Source of the DNA: Marinobacter maroccanus
GTDB taxonomy: Bacteria; Pseudomonadota; Gammaproteobacteria; Pseudomonadales; Oleiphilaceae
NCBI RefSeq assembly: GCF_002933275.1
Contig: NZ_PSSX01000015.1
Location: 1 to 64,000 of the forward strand
DNA: 64,000 nucleotides
Direction: 5' to 3'
A program made the translations under genes and the position numbers. This document shows, in pieces, positions 17,051 to 25,269 of this stretch; the first letter of the stretch is position 1; each line of letters starts with the position of its first letter. The notes under the pieces were generated by a model. That model searched no databases, had not been told where the DNA came from, and was given only the letters and a program-made list of their open reading frames with translations.

Positions 17051-17512
17051 ATGGCCCAACCTCGTGTTGTCACCATCCATTACACGCTCACCAACGATCA
17101 GGGAGAGCAGCTTGACTCCTCCCGTGTAGAAGGTCGTGAGCCTCTGTCTTATCTGGAAGGTGCACAGAACATTATCGGTGGACTGGAAAGTGCACTGAAC
17201 GAAAAGAACGCAGGCGATCAGGTTAAGGTTTCTGTAGAGCCTGCTGAAGGCTACGGCGAAGTTAACGAAGAGCTGATCCAGCCGGTTCCGCGTTCTGCAT
17301 TTGAAGGCGTCGATACCATCGAGCCGGGCATGCAGTTCCAGGCGCAGACCCCGGGCGGCCCTCAGGTTGTTCGCGTGGTTGAAGTTGGCGACGAAACCGT
17401 CACCATCGACGCCAACCATCCGCTCGCCGGAGAGACTCTGCACTTCGACGTAGAAGTTGTAGAAGCTCGCGAAGCGACTGACGAAGAGCAAGAGCACGGC
17501 CACGCTCACTAA
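17051..17512 (+). CDS. FKBP-type peptidyl-prolyl isomerase, SlyD-like
   Basis: 153 residues. The FKBP core is split by an insert-in-flap domain, as in SlyD and FkpB: N-terminal VTIHYTLTNDQGEQLDSS, PLSYLEGAQNIIGGLE, VSVEPAEGYGE, then the insert (about 70-120) and the return strand ETLHFDVEVVE. The tail is acidic with a short His-containing end (EHGHAH), shorter than the metal-binding tail of E. coli SlyD. It acts as a cytoplasmic prolyl isomerase and chaperone. Start ATG has AAGGAG upstream; a strong terminator follows. Confidence 0.88.
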   Translation: MAQPRVVTIHYTLTNDQGEQLDSSRVEGREPLSYLEGAQNIIGGLESALNEKNAGDQVKVSVEPAEGYGEVNEELIQPVPRSAFEGVDTIEPGMQFQAQTPGGPQVVRVVEVGDETVTIDANHPLAGETLHFDVEVVEAREATDEEQEHGHAH

Positions 17513-17533
17513 GCTTTTCCGAAGCGCTACAGA

Positions 17534-17560
17534 AACGGCTCCCGCGGGAGCCGTTTTTTT
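17534..17560 (+). terminator. Rho-independent terminator after the FKBP gene
   Basis: A perfect self-complementary stem built on GGCTCCCGCGGGAGCC, flanked by AAC/GTT, is followed by seven T residues. It lies 22 bases after the FKBP stop codon. Confidence 0.9.
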
Positions 17561-17577
17561 GTGTCCGGAAATAATTA

Positions 17578-17674
17578 TGTCGGATTACGGCTTCGCCTAA
17601 TCCGACCTACGGGTTGGTGTGAAGCTTCGAAATGTGTCTTTGTAGGTCGGATTAGGCGAAGCCGTAATCCGACA
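17578..17674. repeat. Inverted pair of REP-like hairpin elements
   Basis: Two 33-base copies of one sequence lie in opposite orientation, at 17578-17610 and 17642-17674, with 31 bases between them; the copies are exact reverse complements. Each copy alone folds into a hairpin (GTCGGATTA with TAATCCGAC, inner GGC/GCC around TTC). This is the layout of REP elements paired as BIMEs, which are mobilised by RAYT transposases. They lie in the space between two terminators, where such repeats usually sit. Confidence 0.85.
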
Positions 17675-17723
17675 ATAAAAGTGGGCTCAGATGAATATTT
17701 CATCCGCCCCCTTTTCCGAAAGC

Positions 17724-17753
17724 AAAAAAAACGGCCCACGCAGGGCCGTTTTA
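17724..17753 (-). terminator. Terminator of the ETF-QO gene (bidirectional)
   Basis: On the minus strand a stem AACGGCCC/GGGCCGTT with a five-base loop is followed by eight T residues. On the plus strand the same stem ends in a four-T run, so it could act weakly in that direction too. It is located 17 bases beyond the ETF-QO stop. Confidence 0.85.
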
Positions 17754-17769
17754 TAACCGGAATCCAAAC

Positions 17770-19422
17770 TTACATGTTCGGATAGTTCGGGCCACCGCCC
17801 CCTTCCGGAGTCACCCAGTTAATATTCTGGGCAGGATCCTTGATATCACAGGTCTTGCAGTGAACACAGTTCTGGGCGTTGATCTGGAAGCGCTTGCCGC
17901 TGCCATCATCTTTCTCGACAACTTCGTACACACCAGCCGGGCAGTAACGCTGCGCAGGCTCGTCGTATTTCGGCAGGTTATCGCGAATCGGCAGTTCCGG
18001 ATCCGTCAGCTTCAGGTGTACCGGCTGATCTTCCTCATGGTTGGTGTTGGAGATGAACACCGAGGACAGACGGTCAAAGGTCAGTGTGTTATCCGGCTTG
18101 GGATAGGTCACCTTCTTGCACTCGGCCGCCGGCTTCATAGTGGCGTAGTCCGGAGTGGTATCGTGGAACGTGATCGGCAGGCTGCCACGGAGAATGTTCT
18201 GCTCGAAGAAGGCGATAGCACCGCCAACCACGTTGCCGAACTTGTGCATGGCCGGGCCGAAGTTACGCTCAGCGTAAAGCTCCTTGAACAACCAGCTGTC
18301 CTCAAACTTCTTCTGGAAGCTGCTGATCTCTTCGCCACTCTTGCCGTCTTTGAGCGCTTCGAAAACAGCCTCGGCGCCCAGCATGCCGGACTTCATGGCG
18401 GTATGGGAGCCCTTGATCTTGGAGCCGTTCAGGGTGCCAGCGTCACAGCCCAGCAGCAGACCACCCGGGAAGCTCATCTTGGGCAGGGCGTTGTAGCCGC
18501 CTTTGGTTATTGCGCGGGCGCCGTAGGAGACGCGCTTGCCGCCTTCGAGGTGTTTCTTGATCTCCGGGTGATGCTTCAGGCGCTGGAATTCCTCGAACGG
18601 GCTCAGGTGCGGGTTGCTGTAGGAAAGATCCGTAATCAGGCCCACATATACCTGGCCGTTTTCCAGGTGGTACAGGAAGGAGCCGCCGGTGGAACCGGTC
18701 TCTTTCAGCGGCCAGCCGGTGGTATGAACTACCAGGCCCGGCTCGTGTTTTGCCGGATCAATGTCCCACAGCTCTTTGATACCGATACCGTAGTGCTGGG
18801 GATCCTTGCCTTCATCCAGGTTGAAATCGTTGATCAGGCGCTTGCCAAGGTGACCACGGCAGCCCTCGGTGAACAGGGTGTATTTGGCGCGCAGCTCCAT
18901 GCCCGGCATGTAGCCGTCTTTTTCGGAACCGTCACGGGCCACGCCCATATCGCCGGTAATAATGCCTTTAACCTGACCGTCCTCAACGATGGTCTCGGAG
19001 GCGGCAAAGCCCGGATACACCTCAACGCCCAGCTGCTCGGCCTGTTCGGCGAGCCAGCGGCACAGGTTGCCCAGGCTGATAATGTAGTTGCCATGGTTGT
19101 GCATGTTCTTGGGCACAAACGCATTGGGGATCTTGGTGGCGCTTTCCTGGTTCTTCAGCAGGAAAATATCGTCACGGGTAACCGGCGTGTTCAGCGGGGC
19201 ACCTTTCTCTTTCCAGTCCGGGAAGAGTTCGTTGAGGGCAGTGGGCTCGAATACGGTACCGGCCAGAATGTGAGCGCCGATCTCAGAACCTTTTTCTACC
19301 ACGCATACGGTAAGTTCCTCGCCAGCTTCCTGCGCCAGTTGCATGACACGGCACGCTGCCGACAGGCCCGCCGGGCCGCCGCCGACGATCAGAACATCAA
19401 ATTCCATCGATTCGCGTTCCAC
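17770..19422 (-). CDS. Electron transfer flavoprotein-ubiquinone oxidoreductase (ETF-QO)
   Basis: 550 residues from a GTG at 19422, chosen because GAGGAG lies six bases upstream and the N terminus MERESMEFDV matches ETF-QO proteins; the in-frame ATG at 19440 overlaps that ribosome site. The membrane-associated flavoprotein passes electrons from reduced ETF to ubiquinone during fatty acid beta-oxidation. FAD motif IVGGGPAGLSAA is at the N terminus, GCDAGTLN in the middle, and a C-terminal ferredoxin-like region (RYCPAGVYEV then NCVHCKTCDIKDP) carries the four Cys of one 4Fe-4S cluster. Divergent from etfBA. Confidence 0.95.
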   Translation of the reverse strand: MERESMEFDVLIVGGGPAGLSAACRVMQLAQEAGEELTVCVVEKGSEIGAHILAGTVFEPTALNELFPDWKEKGAPLNTPVTRDDIFLLKNQESATKIPNAFVPKNMHNHGNYIISLGNLCRWLAEQAEQLGVEVYPGFAASETIVEDGQVKGIITGDMGVARDGSEKDGYMPGMELRAKYTLFTEGCRGHLGKRLINDFNLDEGKDPQHYGIGIKELWDIDPAKHEPGLVVHTTGWPLKETGSTGGSFLYHLENGQVYVGLITDLSYSNPHLSPFEEFQRLKHHPEIKKHLEGGKRVSYGARAITKGGYNALPKMSFPGGLLLGCDAGTLNGSKIKGSHTAMKSGMLGAEAVFEALKDGKSGEEISSFQKKFEDSWLFKELYAERNFGPAMHKFGNVVGGAIAFFEQNILRGSLPITFHDTTPDYATMKPAAECKKVTYPKPDNTLTFDRLSSVFISNTNHEEDQPVHLKLTDPELPIRDNLPKYDEPAQRYCPAGVYEVVEKDDGSGKRFQINAQNCVHCKTCDIKDPAQNINWVTPEGGGGPNYPNM

Positions 19423-19572
19423 GTTGGTCTCCTCAAACATCTTTAATGGAAATTATATGCCCGCAGGCCAATTATTCTGGGCCGCCATCATACCGGTAAA
19501 AGTCCCTATAGACGACTGCCCCAAGCCGTTTGACCCGACTTGCATAGCCAAAAGGATACCGTATTTGAAGAA

Positions 19573-19592
19573 TCAAACAAACGTTTGTTTGA
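19573..19592. promoter_or_regulatory. Perfect 20-base palindrome, PsrA-type operator candidate
   Basis: The half-site TCAAACAAAC is followed by its exact reverse complement. It contains the CAAAC-N2-GTTTG core reported for PsrA, the TetR-family fatty-acid-responsive repressor that controls the ETF and ETF-QO genes in Pseudomonas. It lies in the 418-base region between the divergent ETF-QO and etfB genes, about 150 bases from the former and 250 from the latter. A regulator gene is not in the window. The rest of this region holds a CCCCGGT/ACCGGGG hairpin at 19677-19694 and no gene. Confidence 0.7.
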
Positions 19593-19840
19593 AATTCGCT
19601 CTGTCCTTTGGCATTGTAAGAGCACACTGAAACATCGTGTGTTTTGAGTCGAAATCTAGTATCGTCTCATTGCCGTCCCCGGTCAATACCGGGGAGTTGG
19701 CTGAAAGTTCAGTCCTGGCGCGTCGTTTGAGGCTATTGATTCTGCTGAGTGTTGCCTCCATCATTAGTGCGCATTGAATGTCGGCAGGCTCTGCGCGAGG
19801 ACTGCAAGTCATAAACCCATCGTAGAAGAACGAGGAATCT

Positions 19841-20590
19841 ATGAAGGTTCTGGTCGCTGTAAAACGAGTAATCGACTACAACGTAAAGGTGCGCGTCAAG
19901 CCGGACAACACCGGTGTTGATCTCGCCAACGTCAAGATGGCAATGAACCCGTTCTGCGAAATCGCGGTAGAAGAAGCCGTTCGCCTGAAAGAGAAGGGTG
20001 TTGCCAGTGAAATCGTGGTGGTTTCCATTGGTCCCAAGGCCTCCCAGGAGCAGATCCGTACTGCGCTGGCGCTGGGTGCTGACCGTGGTATCCACGTCGA
20101 AACCGACGAGGAGGTTCAGTCTCTCGAAGCGGCCAAGCTGCTCAAGGCTGTTGTTGAGAAAGAAGAGCCAAAGCTGGTCATTCTTGGCAAGCAGTCCATC
20201 GATTCCGATAACAACCAGACCGGCCAGATGCTGGCCGCGCTGACCGGCATGGGTCAGGGCACTTTCGCTTCCGAAGTGGTTGTTGAGGGCGACAAGGTCA
20301 ATGTAACCCGCGAGGTAGACGGTGGTTTGATGACCGTTGCCCTGAACCTGCCTGCGGTAGTCACCACAGACCTGCGTCTGAACGAGCCGCGCTACGCTTC
20401 TCTGCCGAACATCATGAAGGCCAAGAAGAAGCCGCTGGACAACATGAGCCCGGCCGATCTGGGTGTCGACATCGCTCCGCGCCTTTCCACCCTGAAGGTT
20501 GAAGCGCCTGCTTCCCGTCAGGCGGGTGTGAAAGTGGCCGACGTTGCCGAGCTGGTCGATAAACTGAAGAACGAAGCGAAGGTGATCTAA
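19841..20590 (+). CDS. etfB: Electron transfer flavoprotein subunit beta
   Basis: 249 residues, the full length of EtfB. This is the AMP-binding subunit of the heterodimeric ETF that accepts electrons from acyl-CoA dehydrogenases. Diagnostic segments are [17 protein letters not shown] at the start, [17 protein letters not shown], and the ETF-beta signature around [19 protein letters not shown] precedes the ATG. Its stop codon abuts the ATG of etfA at 20591, so the two subunits are made together. Codon choice looks strongly biased (many GTT, CTG), typical of high expression. Confidence 0.97.
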   Translation: MKVLVAVKRVIDYNVKVRVKPDNTGVDLANVKMAMNPFCEIAVEEAVRLKEKGVASEIVVVSIGPKASQEQIRTALALGADRGIHVETDEEVQSLEAAKLLKAVVEKEEPKLVILGKQSIDSDNNQTGQMLAALTGMGQGTFASEVVVEGDKVNVTREVDGGLMTVALNLPAVVTTDLRLNEPRYASLPNIMKAKKKPLDNMSPADLGVDIAPRLSTLKVEAPASRQAGVKVADVAELVDKLKNEAKVI

Positions 20591-21532
20591 ATGAGCATCC
20601 TTGTAATTGCTGAACATGACAACAGCAGCCTGAAACAGGCTACCCTGAATGTTGTAGCGGCTGCCAAGGCCATCGGCGGAGACATCGACGTACTGGTTGC
20701 CGGTGAGAACTGTGGTGCCGTTGCTGAAGCAGCTGCCAAGGCCGAAGGCGTTAACAAGGTACTGGTTGCCGATAACGCTGCTTATGGTCACTTCCTGGGC
20801 GAGAACCTGGGTGAGCTGGTTGCCGAAGTAGGCAAGGGCTACAGCCACATCCTGGCCGCCGCTGGCACCGTGGGCAAAGACTTTATGCCACGTGTTGCTG
20901 CACTGCTGGACGTTGCCCAGGTTTCCGACATCATGCGTGTGGAGTCCGAAGACACCTTCGTTCGCCCGATCTACGCTGGCAACGCCATTGCCACTGTCAA
21001 ATCCAGTGACAGCATCAAGGTCGTTACTGTTCGTCCGACCGCATTTGATCCGGTTGCTGGTGAAGGTGGCTCCGCTGCCGTTGAACAGCTGGACGTTGTA
21101 AAAGACGCTGGCCTGTCCCAGTTCGTAAGCGAAGAGCTGGCCAAGTCTGACCGTCCTGATCTGGCAAGCGCCGGTATCGTTGTTTCCGGTGGTCGCGGCA
21201 TGCAGAACGGCGACAACTTCAAGATGCTTGAGCAGGTTGCCGATCTGATGGGTGCCGCTGTTGGCGCATCCCGTGCTGCAGTTGACGCCGGCTTCGTGCC
21301 GAACGACATGCAGGTTGGCCAGACCGGTAAAATTGTTGCTCCGCAGCTGTACATCGCCGTGGGCATTTCCGGTGCCATCCAGCACCTGGCCGGTATGTCT
21401 GACTCCAAGGTGATCGTTGCGATCAACAAGGACGAAGAGGCACCGATCTTCCAGGTTGCCGATTACGGCCTGGTCGCGGATCTGTTCGAAGCAGTTCCGC
21501 AGCTTGAGGAAGAGCTGAAGAAAGTTCTGTAA
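20591..21532 (+). CDS. etfA: Electron transfer flavoprotein subunit alpha
   Basis: 313 residues. FAD-carrying subunit of ETF. The C-terminal FAD domain shows the family pattern VVSGGRGMQNGDNFKMLEQ, GQTGKIVAPQLYIAVGISGAIQHLAGM and VAINKDEEAPIFQVADYGLV. It directly follows etfB, and together with the divergent ETF-QO it completes the electron path from acyl-CoA dehydrogenases to ubiquinone. A clear terminator follows 18 bases later. Confidence 0.97.
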   Translation: MSILVIAEHDNSSLKQATLNVVAAAKAIGGDIDVLVAGENCGAVAEAAAKAEGVNKVLVADNAAYGHFLGENLGELVAEVGKGYSHILAAAGTVGKDFMPRVAALLDVAQVSDIMRVESEDTFVRPIYAGNAIATVKSSDSIKVVTVRPTAFDPVAGEGGSAAVEQLDVVKDAGLSQFVSEELAKSDRPDLASAGIVVSGGRGMQNGDNFKMLEQVADLMGAAVGASRAAVDAGFVPNDMQVGQTGKIVAPQLYIAVGISGAIQHLAGMSDSKVIVAINKDEEAPIFQVADYGLVADLFEAVPQLEEELKKVL

Positions 21533-21550
21533 CTTTTTGTCCGGCTTGAG

Positions 21551-21575
21551 AAAAGGCACCTACGGGTGCCTTTTT
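21551..21575 (+). terminator. Rho-independent terminator after etfBA
   Basis: Stem AAGGCACC/GGTGCCTT with loop TACG is followed by a T run (interrupted by one G). It lies 18 bases after the etfA stop. Confidence 0.9.
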
Positions 21576-21642
21576 GTTTTGGGTGAAACCAAAATTCCTG
21601 CCATGATACCCGGCCCCGACTTGTTAACCGGATACACGAACC

Positions 21643-22482
21643 ATGACCACGATGCCGTTTGACGCTTTAGCCTGCCCACTGGATGGCTGCCCGCTCACGC
21701 CTCATGAAAAGACCTGGCGCTGTGAGAATGGGCACAGCTTTGATGTTGCCCGGCAGGGTTACGTGCATCTGTTGCCCGTTCAGAAGAAACGTACCCTGGA
21801 CCCGGGTGACAGCAAGGAAATGGTCTCTGCCAGACAACGGTTCCTGAGTGCCGGCTTCTACACAAAGATCGCCGAGGCGGTTAGCGATCTTGCGATCCAG
21901 TCGTTCCCGAAGGAGGGCGCTGGCTCGGTGCTGGACGCCGGTTCGGGGGAAGGCTACTACCTCCGACACCTTGCAAACGTGGCCGGCAACACAGAGCTTG
22001 CCATGATTGGCGTTGATATCTCGAAGTGGGCAGTCCTGGCTGCGGCAAAACAGGATAAACAGACCCGATGGGTGGTGGGCAGCAATGCCAACCTGCCGGT
22101 CCTGCCGGAATCGCTGGATCTGGTGCTTTGCCTGTTCGGGTTTCCGGTGTACAGCGAATTCGCCCGGGTGCTCAAGCCCGGCGGGCGGGTGATACAGGTG
22201 GATGCCGGTGCGGACCATCTAAGGGAACTACGTGAAATCATTTATCCGGAGCTGAAGCCGCCGGCAGACGCTGAAAGCGCTGCCCCCGAGGGTTTCCGGC
22301 AGCTGGATTCAACTGCGGTGCGTTTGCCGCTGAACCTTCCAGATCAGGCCAGCATTGCCGATCTGCTGGCCATGACACCGCATCTGTACCGGGCTACCCC
22401 TGAGGGGCTTGAGAAGGCTGGGGCACTCGAATCCCTGGAGGTAACCGTCGACGTGGTTCTGAAACGTCTGGAAAAGGTCTGA
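21643..22482 (+). CDS. rlmA: 23S rRNA (guanine-N1)-methyltransferase RlmA
   Basis: 279 residues. An N-terminal zinc ribbon (C11, C16, C27, H31) is followed by the motif GYVHLLPVQKKRTLDPGDSKEM, diagnostic for RlmA, which methylates G745 of 23S rRNA with SAM. The methyltransferase fold has motif I VLDAGSGEGYY (about 98-108) and LVLCLFGFP in the motif IV region. The first Zn pair is spaced CX4C, against CX2C in E. coli. The start ATG lies 68 bases beyond the etf terminator; probably its own transcript. Confidence 0.9.
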   Translation: MTTMPFDALACPLDGCPLTPHEKTWRCENGHSFDVARQGYVHLLPVQKKRTLDPGDSKEMVSARQRFLSAGFYTKIAEAVSDLAIQSFPKEGAGSVLDAGSGEGYYLRHLANVAGNTELAMIGVDISKWAVLAAAKQDKQTRWVVGSNANLPVLPESLDLVLCLFGFPVYSEFARVLKPGGRVIQVDAGADHLRELREIIYPELKPPADAESAAPEGFRQLDSTAVRLPLNLPDQASIADLLAMTPHLYRATPEGLEKAGALESLEVTVDVVLKRLEKV

Positions 22483-22495
22483 CCGCCGAAATTCA

Positions 22496-22969
22496 TTAAC
22501 CGTCGTCAGTACCCTCAGCTTTTCCGCGCTTGCGGGAAGCGAGCCGCTTTTCCGCCTTTCCGATGATCAGGGTATCGGCAAGGATATGCAGTGCCTTGTT
22601 GGTGGTGCGCACGGTTCGGTAGATCTGCTGACTGGTCTGATCATGAGTGGCCCGGGCTTTACGGGCCGTCTGCCGGAACTCTTCATCCTTCGAGAAAAGA
22701 TCAATCAACCCGAAGGTGGTGTTGGAGATCGCCTTGTGGAGTTTCTCTACCGCGCTGGCGCCGCCTGAGACCGAGTCCTCCAACAATCGGGCACGGTTCC
22801 GTACTTCCAGAAGGTCCATCCTGCTTTTCTGGATGGCGCTGTGGGCCGCCACCCGATGGGAGTTGAGAATCCGGGCCTCACGGCGGCACAGCAGCAGCTG
22901 CCAGTAGGCGATGCAGAACCCGCTGAATGCCAGAAGCAGCAACAGGATTACGATGGCGGTAGTGATCAT
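22496..22969 (-). CDS. Membrane-anchored coiled-coil protein of unknown function
   Basis: 157 residues. One N-terminal transmembrane helix (about residues 3-25, IVILLLLLAFSGFCIAYWQ) is followed by a charged, helical cytoplasmic or periplasmic region (about 30-135) and a basic tail (KRLASRKRGK). No enzymatic motif was seen and I do not recognise the family. It is followed in the same direction, upstream, by another single-pass small protein (23007-23336), and the two may be functionally linked. Convergent with rlmA, 13 bases away. Confidence 0.6.
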   Translation of the reverse strand: MITTAIVILLLLLAFSGFCIAYWQLLLCRREARILNSHRVAAHSAIQKSRMDLLEVRNRARLLEDSVSGGASAVEKLHKAISNTTFGLIDLFSKDEEFRQTARKARATHDQTSQQIYRTVRTTNKALHILADTLIIGKAEKRLASRKRGKAEGTDDG

Positions 22970-23006
22970 GAAAGTGCGCTTCCATTATTCATCTTGAATA
23001 TTCCAA

Positions 23007-23336
23007 TCATCGATACTCGATCTGCATTTCCACGTCTATTTCACGCTCGGTCAGCTCTTCCTCGAGCTCTTTCATCACTTCCTGATACACCATCTTGCGC
23101 ACCATGACGGGGAGTTTGTCGGCAAGCACCCGGGCAGAGCGTGATTCCCTCTTGGCCAGGGCAATCGGATTGAGCACCCGAAGCGTAATAACCAGCTCCG
23201 GTTCCTGCTCGGAATCTGCGATGTCGTCGTTCTCCATCATTCGGGCGATCACTTTACGCTGTTCAAGAACCTGCCAGCAGACAAAACCGCTGAACAGAAC
23301 AAGCAGGATACTCAGTACCATCAAAAAGGTGATCAA
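23007..23336 (-). CDS. Small single-pass membrane protein of unknown function
   Basis: 109 residues from a TTG at 23336, selected because GGAGG lies seven bases upstream and the protein then opens directly with a transmembrane helix (ITFLMVLSILLVLFSGFVCW). The longer reading frame to 23456 would add 40 residues with no ribosome site. The rest is charged and ends in a Glu-rich stretch (MKELEEELTEREIDVEMQIEY). Topology resembles its downstream neighbour. No family recognised. Confidence 0.55.
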   Translation of the reverse strand: MITFLMVLSILLVLFSGFVCWQVLEQRKVIARMMENDDIADSEQEPELVITLRVLNPIALAKRESRSARVLADKLPVMVRKMVYQEVMKELEEELTEREIDVEMQIEYR

Positions 23337-23543
23337 TTCGAACCTCCGGAAATCGTTTCGTGCACTGCCCTCCAGTGTGCACCAAGCAGTGTGACAAACG
23401 ATTGGCCGTGACGACGGATTCAACGGTGCGGCCAGGAAAGTAGAACGAGCGCTCAAAACTGTTAATATCGGTTGCAGTTGTGAAATGAGCTACGCAGAAT
23501 CAACGAGTTAAGGCCAACTATTCATACCAACAGAGGATTGTTC

Positions 23544-23960
23544 ATGGTTTGGTTCAAGGCGTTTGCAAGTGGTTTTCTCGCGACCCTGGTGTTTCATCAG
23601 GGCCTGTTCGCACTCTTCTGGCTGGGCGGTATTGTGCCCGCAGCGCCGTTTAACCTGTCTCCGGTACCACCGCTCGGCGTTCCCCAGGTTGTATCCCTGG
23701 CATTCTTTGGTGGCCTGTGGGGCATGTTGCTCTGGCTGATCCTCGGCCGCCTGGCGGGGGTGAAGTTCTGGCTGGGGCATGTCATTGTAGGGGCAGTAGG
23801 TCCCACTGCCGTCGCCATGCTGGTGGTATTTCCCCTGAAAGGGCTCGATGTGTCTGCCCAGACCTGGGTAGGCGGACTTCTTCTTAACGGGTTCTGGGGC
23901 CTGGGCGTGGCCGTATTCATGCGCCTGATGGGTGCGAAAGCGCCTGTCGGAGTTCGTTAA
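23544..23960 (+). CDS. Integral membrane protein of unknown function
   Basis: 138 residues with four hydrophobic segments (about 5-27, 48-70, 77-101 and 112-130), rich in Gly, Leu, Val and Trp. The ATG at 23544 is six bases after AGAGGA; an in-frame TTG at 23538 abuts that site and is unlikely. The small four-helix layout with FHQGLFALFW resembles uncharacterised proteobacterial membrane proteins, but no function can be assigned. It lies 67 bases before the saccharopine-dehydrogenase-like gene. Confidence 0.65.
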   Translation: MVWFKAFASGFLATLVFHQGLFALFWLGGIVPAAPFNLSPVPPLGVPQVVSLAFFGGLWGMLLWLILGRLAGVKFWLGHVIVGAVGPTAVAMLVVFPLKGLDVSAQTWVGGLLLNGFWGLGVAVFMRLMGAKAPVGVR

Positions 23961-24027
23961 ACTCTGAACCAGCACCCAATCAACTCTCTATCAACTTGTT
24001 TTCAATGCAGCTGACTAAGGAAGAGCA

Positions 24028-25269
24028 ATGACCAAATCCGCTGAAACGGCCTATGATCTGGTGGTGTTCGGTGCCACCAGTTTCGTTGGCCAGATTCTTA
24101 CCCGCTACTTGCTGGAAACCTACGGAGTGGGTCAATCGGTGAGATGGGCGATTGCCGGTCGCTCCGAGAGCAAGCTCAATACCCTGAAGGGCGAACTTGG
24201 CGACAAGGCCAGCACTGTTCCGGTGATTCTGGCTGATGCGTCCGATGAAGACGCTCTGAAGGCCATGTGCGATCAAACCCGTGTGATCATTTCCACCGTC
24301 GGTCCTTATGCCCTGTACGGTGAGCCGCTGGTACAGGCGTGTGTTCGCAGTGGTACGGACTACTGCGACCTGACGGGTGAAGTGCAGTGGATCCGCAAGA
24401 TGGTGGAACGCTACGAAGAGGAAGCCAAATCCTCCGGCGCGCGCATTGTTCACTGCTGCGGCTTCGACTCGATCCCCTCTGATATGGGGGTGTGGTTCCT
24501 GCAGAACCAGGCAGAGCAGACCTTCGGTGCGCCATGCCGGGATGTTCGCATGCGCGTGAAAACCGCCAAGGGCGAGTTCTCAGGCGGCACTGTTGCCTCC
24601 CTGATGAATGCGGTAAAGGAAGCGGCGGCCGATCCGAAACTGCGGAAACAAATGGCCAACCCGTTCTCAATTTGCCCGCCGGAGCATCGCTCCAAGACCC
24701 GTCAGCCTAGCCTTAAAGGCGCAGAGTTCGACAAGACCTTCAACGCCTGGCTCGCGCCTTTCGTAATGGCAGCGATCAACACCCGAGTGGTGCATCGTTC
24801 CAACGCTCTGCAGAACGCGCGCTATGGCAAAGAGTTTACCTACGACGAAGCCATGATGACCGGGCGAGGTACCAAGGGGCGTCTGGCAGCGTATGCCGTC
24901 ACCGGTGGCCTGGGGGCATTCTTGATGGCCTCGGCCGTCAAACCGACTCGCTGGCTGGTTGAGAAGTTTGTACCCAAGCCGGGCGAAGGCCCCAGTCCTG
25001 AGGCCCAGAAAGCCGGGTTCTATGACCTTCGTTTCGTTGGCCGCACGGAAGATGGCAAAACCATCATCACCAAGGTGACCGGCGATCAGGACCCGGGCTA
25101 CGGGTCCACCGGCAAGATGCTGGGCGAGGCGGGCATGTGCCTGGCGTTCGATATTCCGGCGGATCAGCCGGGTGGGTTCTGGACACCATCCTCATTGCTG
25201 GACGGCAAGCTCATGGACCGACTCACCAGCAAGGCGGGCCTGACCTTCGAGGTTCTGGAAACCCGCTAA
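24028..25269 (+). CDS. Saccharopine dehydrogenase family protein (possible trans-acting enoyl reductase)
   Basis: 413 residues. Rossmann start YDLVVFGATSFVGQILTRYLLE (about 9-30), then STVGPYALYGEPLVQAC and YCDLTGEVQW, which are signatures of the saccharopine-dehydrogenase-like family including mycobacterial trans-acting enoyl reductases. HCCGFDSIPSDMG is also characteristic. A hydrophobic segment near 285-305 (TGGLGAFLMASAV) suggests membrane contact. Substrate unknown; a lipid role is the usual suggestion for the group. The last four bases overlap the end of convergent cydC. Confidence 0.85.
   Translation: MTKSAETAYDLVVFGATSFVGQILTRYLLETYGVGQSVRWAIAGRSESKLNTLKGELGDKASTVPVILADASDEDALKAMCDQTRVIISTVGPYALYGEPLVQACVRSGTDYCDLTGEVQWIRKMVERYEEEAKSSGARIVHCCGFDSIPSDMGVWFLQNQAEQTFGAPCRDVRMRVKTAKGEFSGGTVASLMNAVKEAAADPKLRKQMANPFSICPPEHRSKTRQPSLKGAEFDKTFNAWLAPFVMAAINTRVVHRSNALQNARYGKEFTYDEAMMTGRGTKGRLAAYAVTGGLGAFLMASAVKPTRWLVEKFVPKPGEGPSPEAQKAGFYDLRFVGRTEDGKTIITKVTGDQDPGYGSTGKMLGEAGMCLAFDIPADQPGGFWTPSSLLDGKLMDRLTSKAGLTFEVLETR

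Noticed and set aside
19423..19440. ATG start of ETF-QO at 19440
   Set aside because: GAGGAG lies inside this extension at ideal distance from the GTG at 19422, and the resulting N terminus fits the family.
17860..19446. 528-codon plus-strand frame
   Set aside because: Antisense of ETF-QO, whose FAD and iron-sulfur motifs are clear.
19733..21559. 608-codon minus-strand frame
   Set aside because: Antisense of etfBA. Its length reflects the biased codon use of these highly expressed genes.
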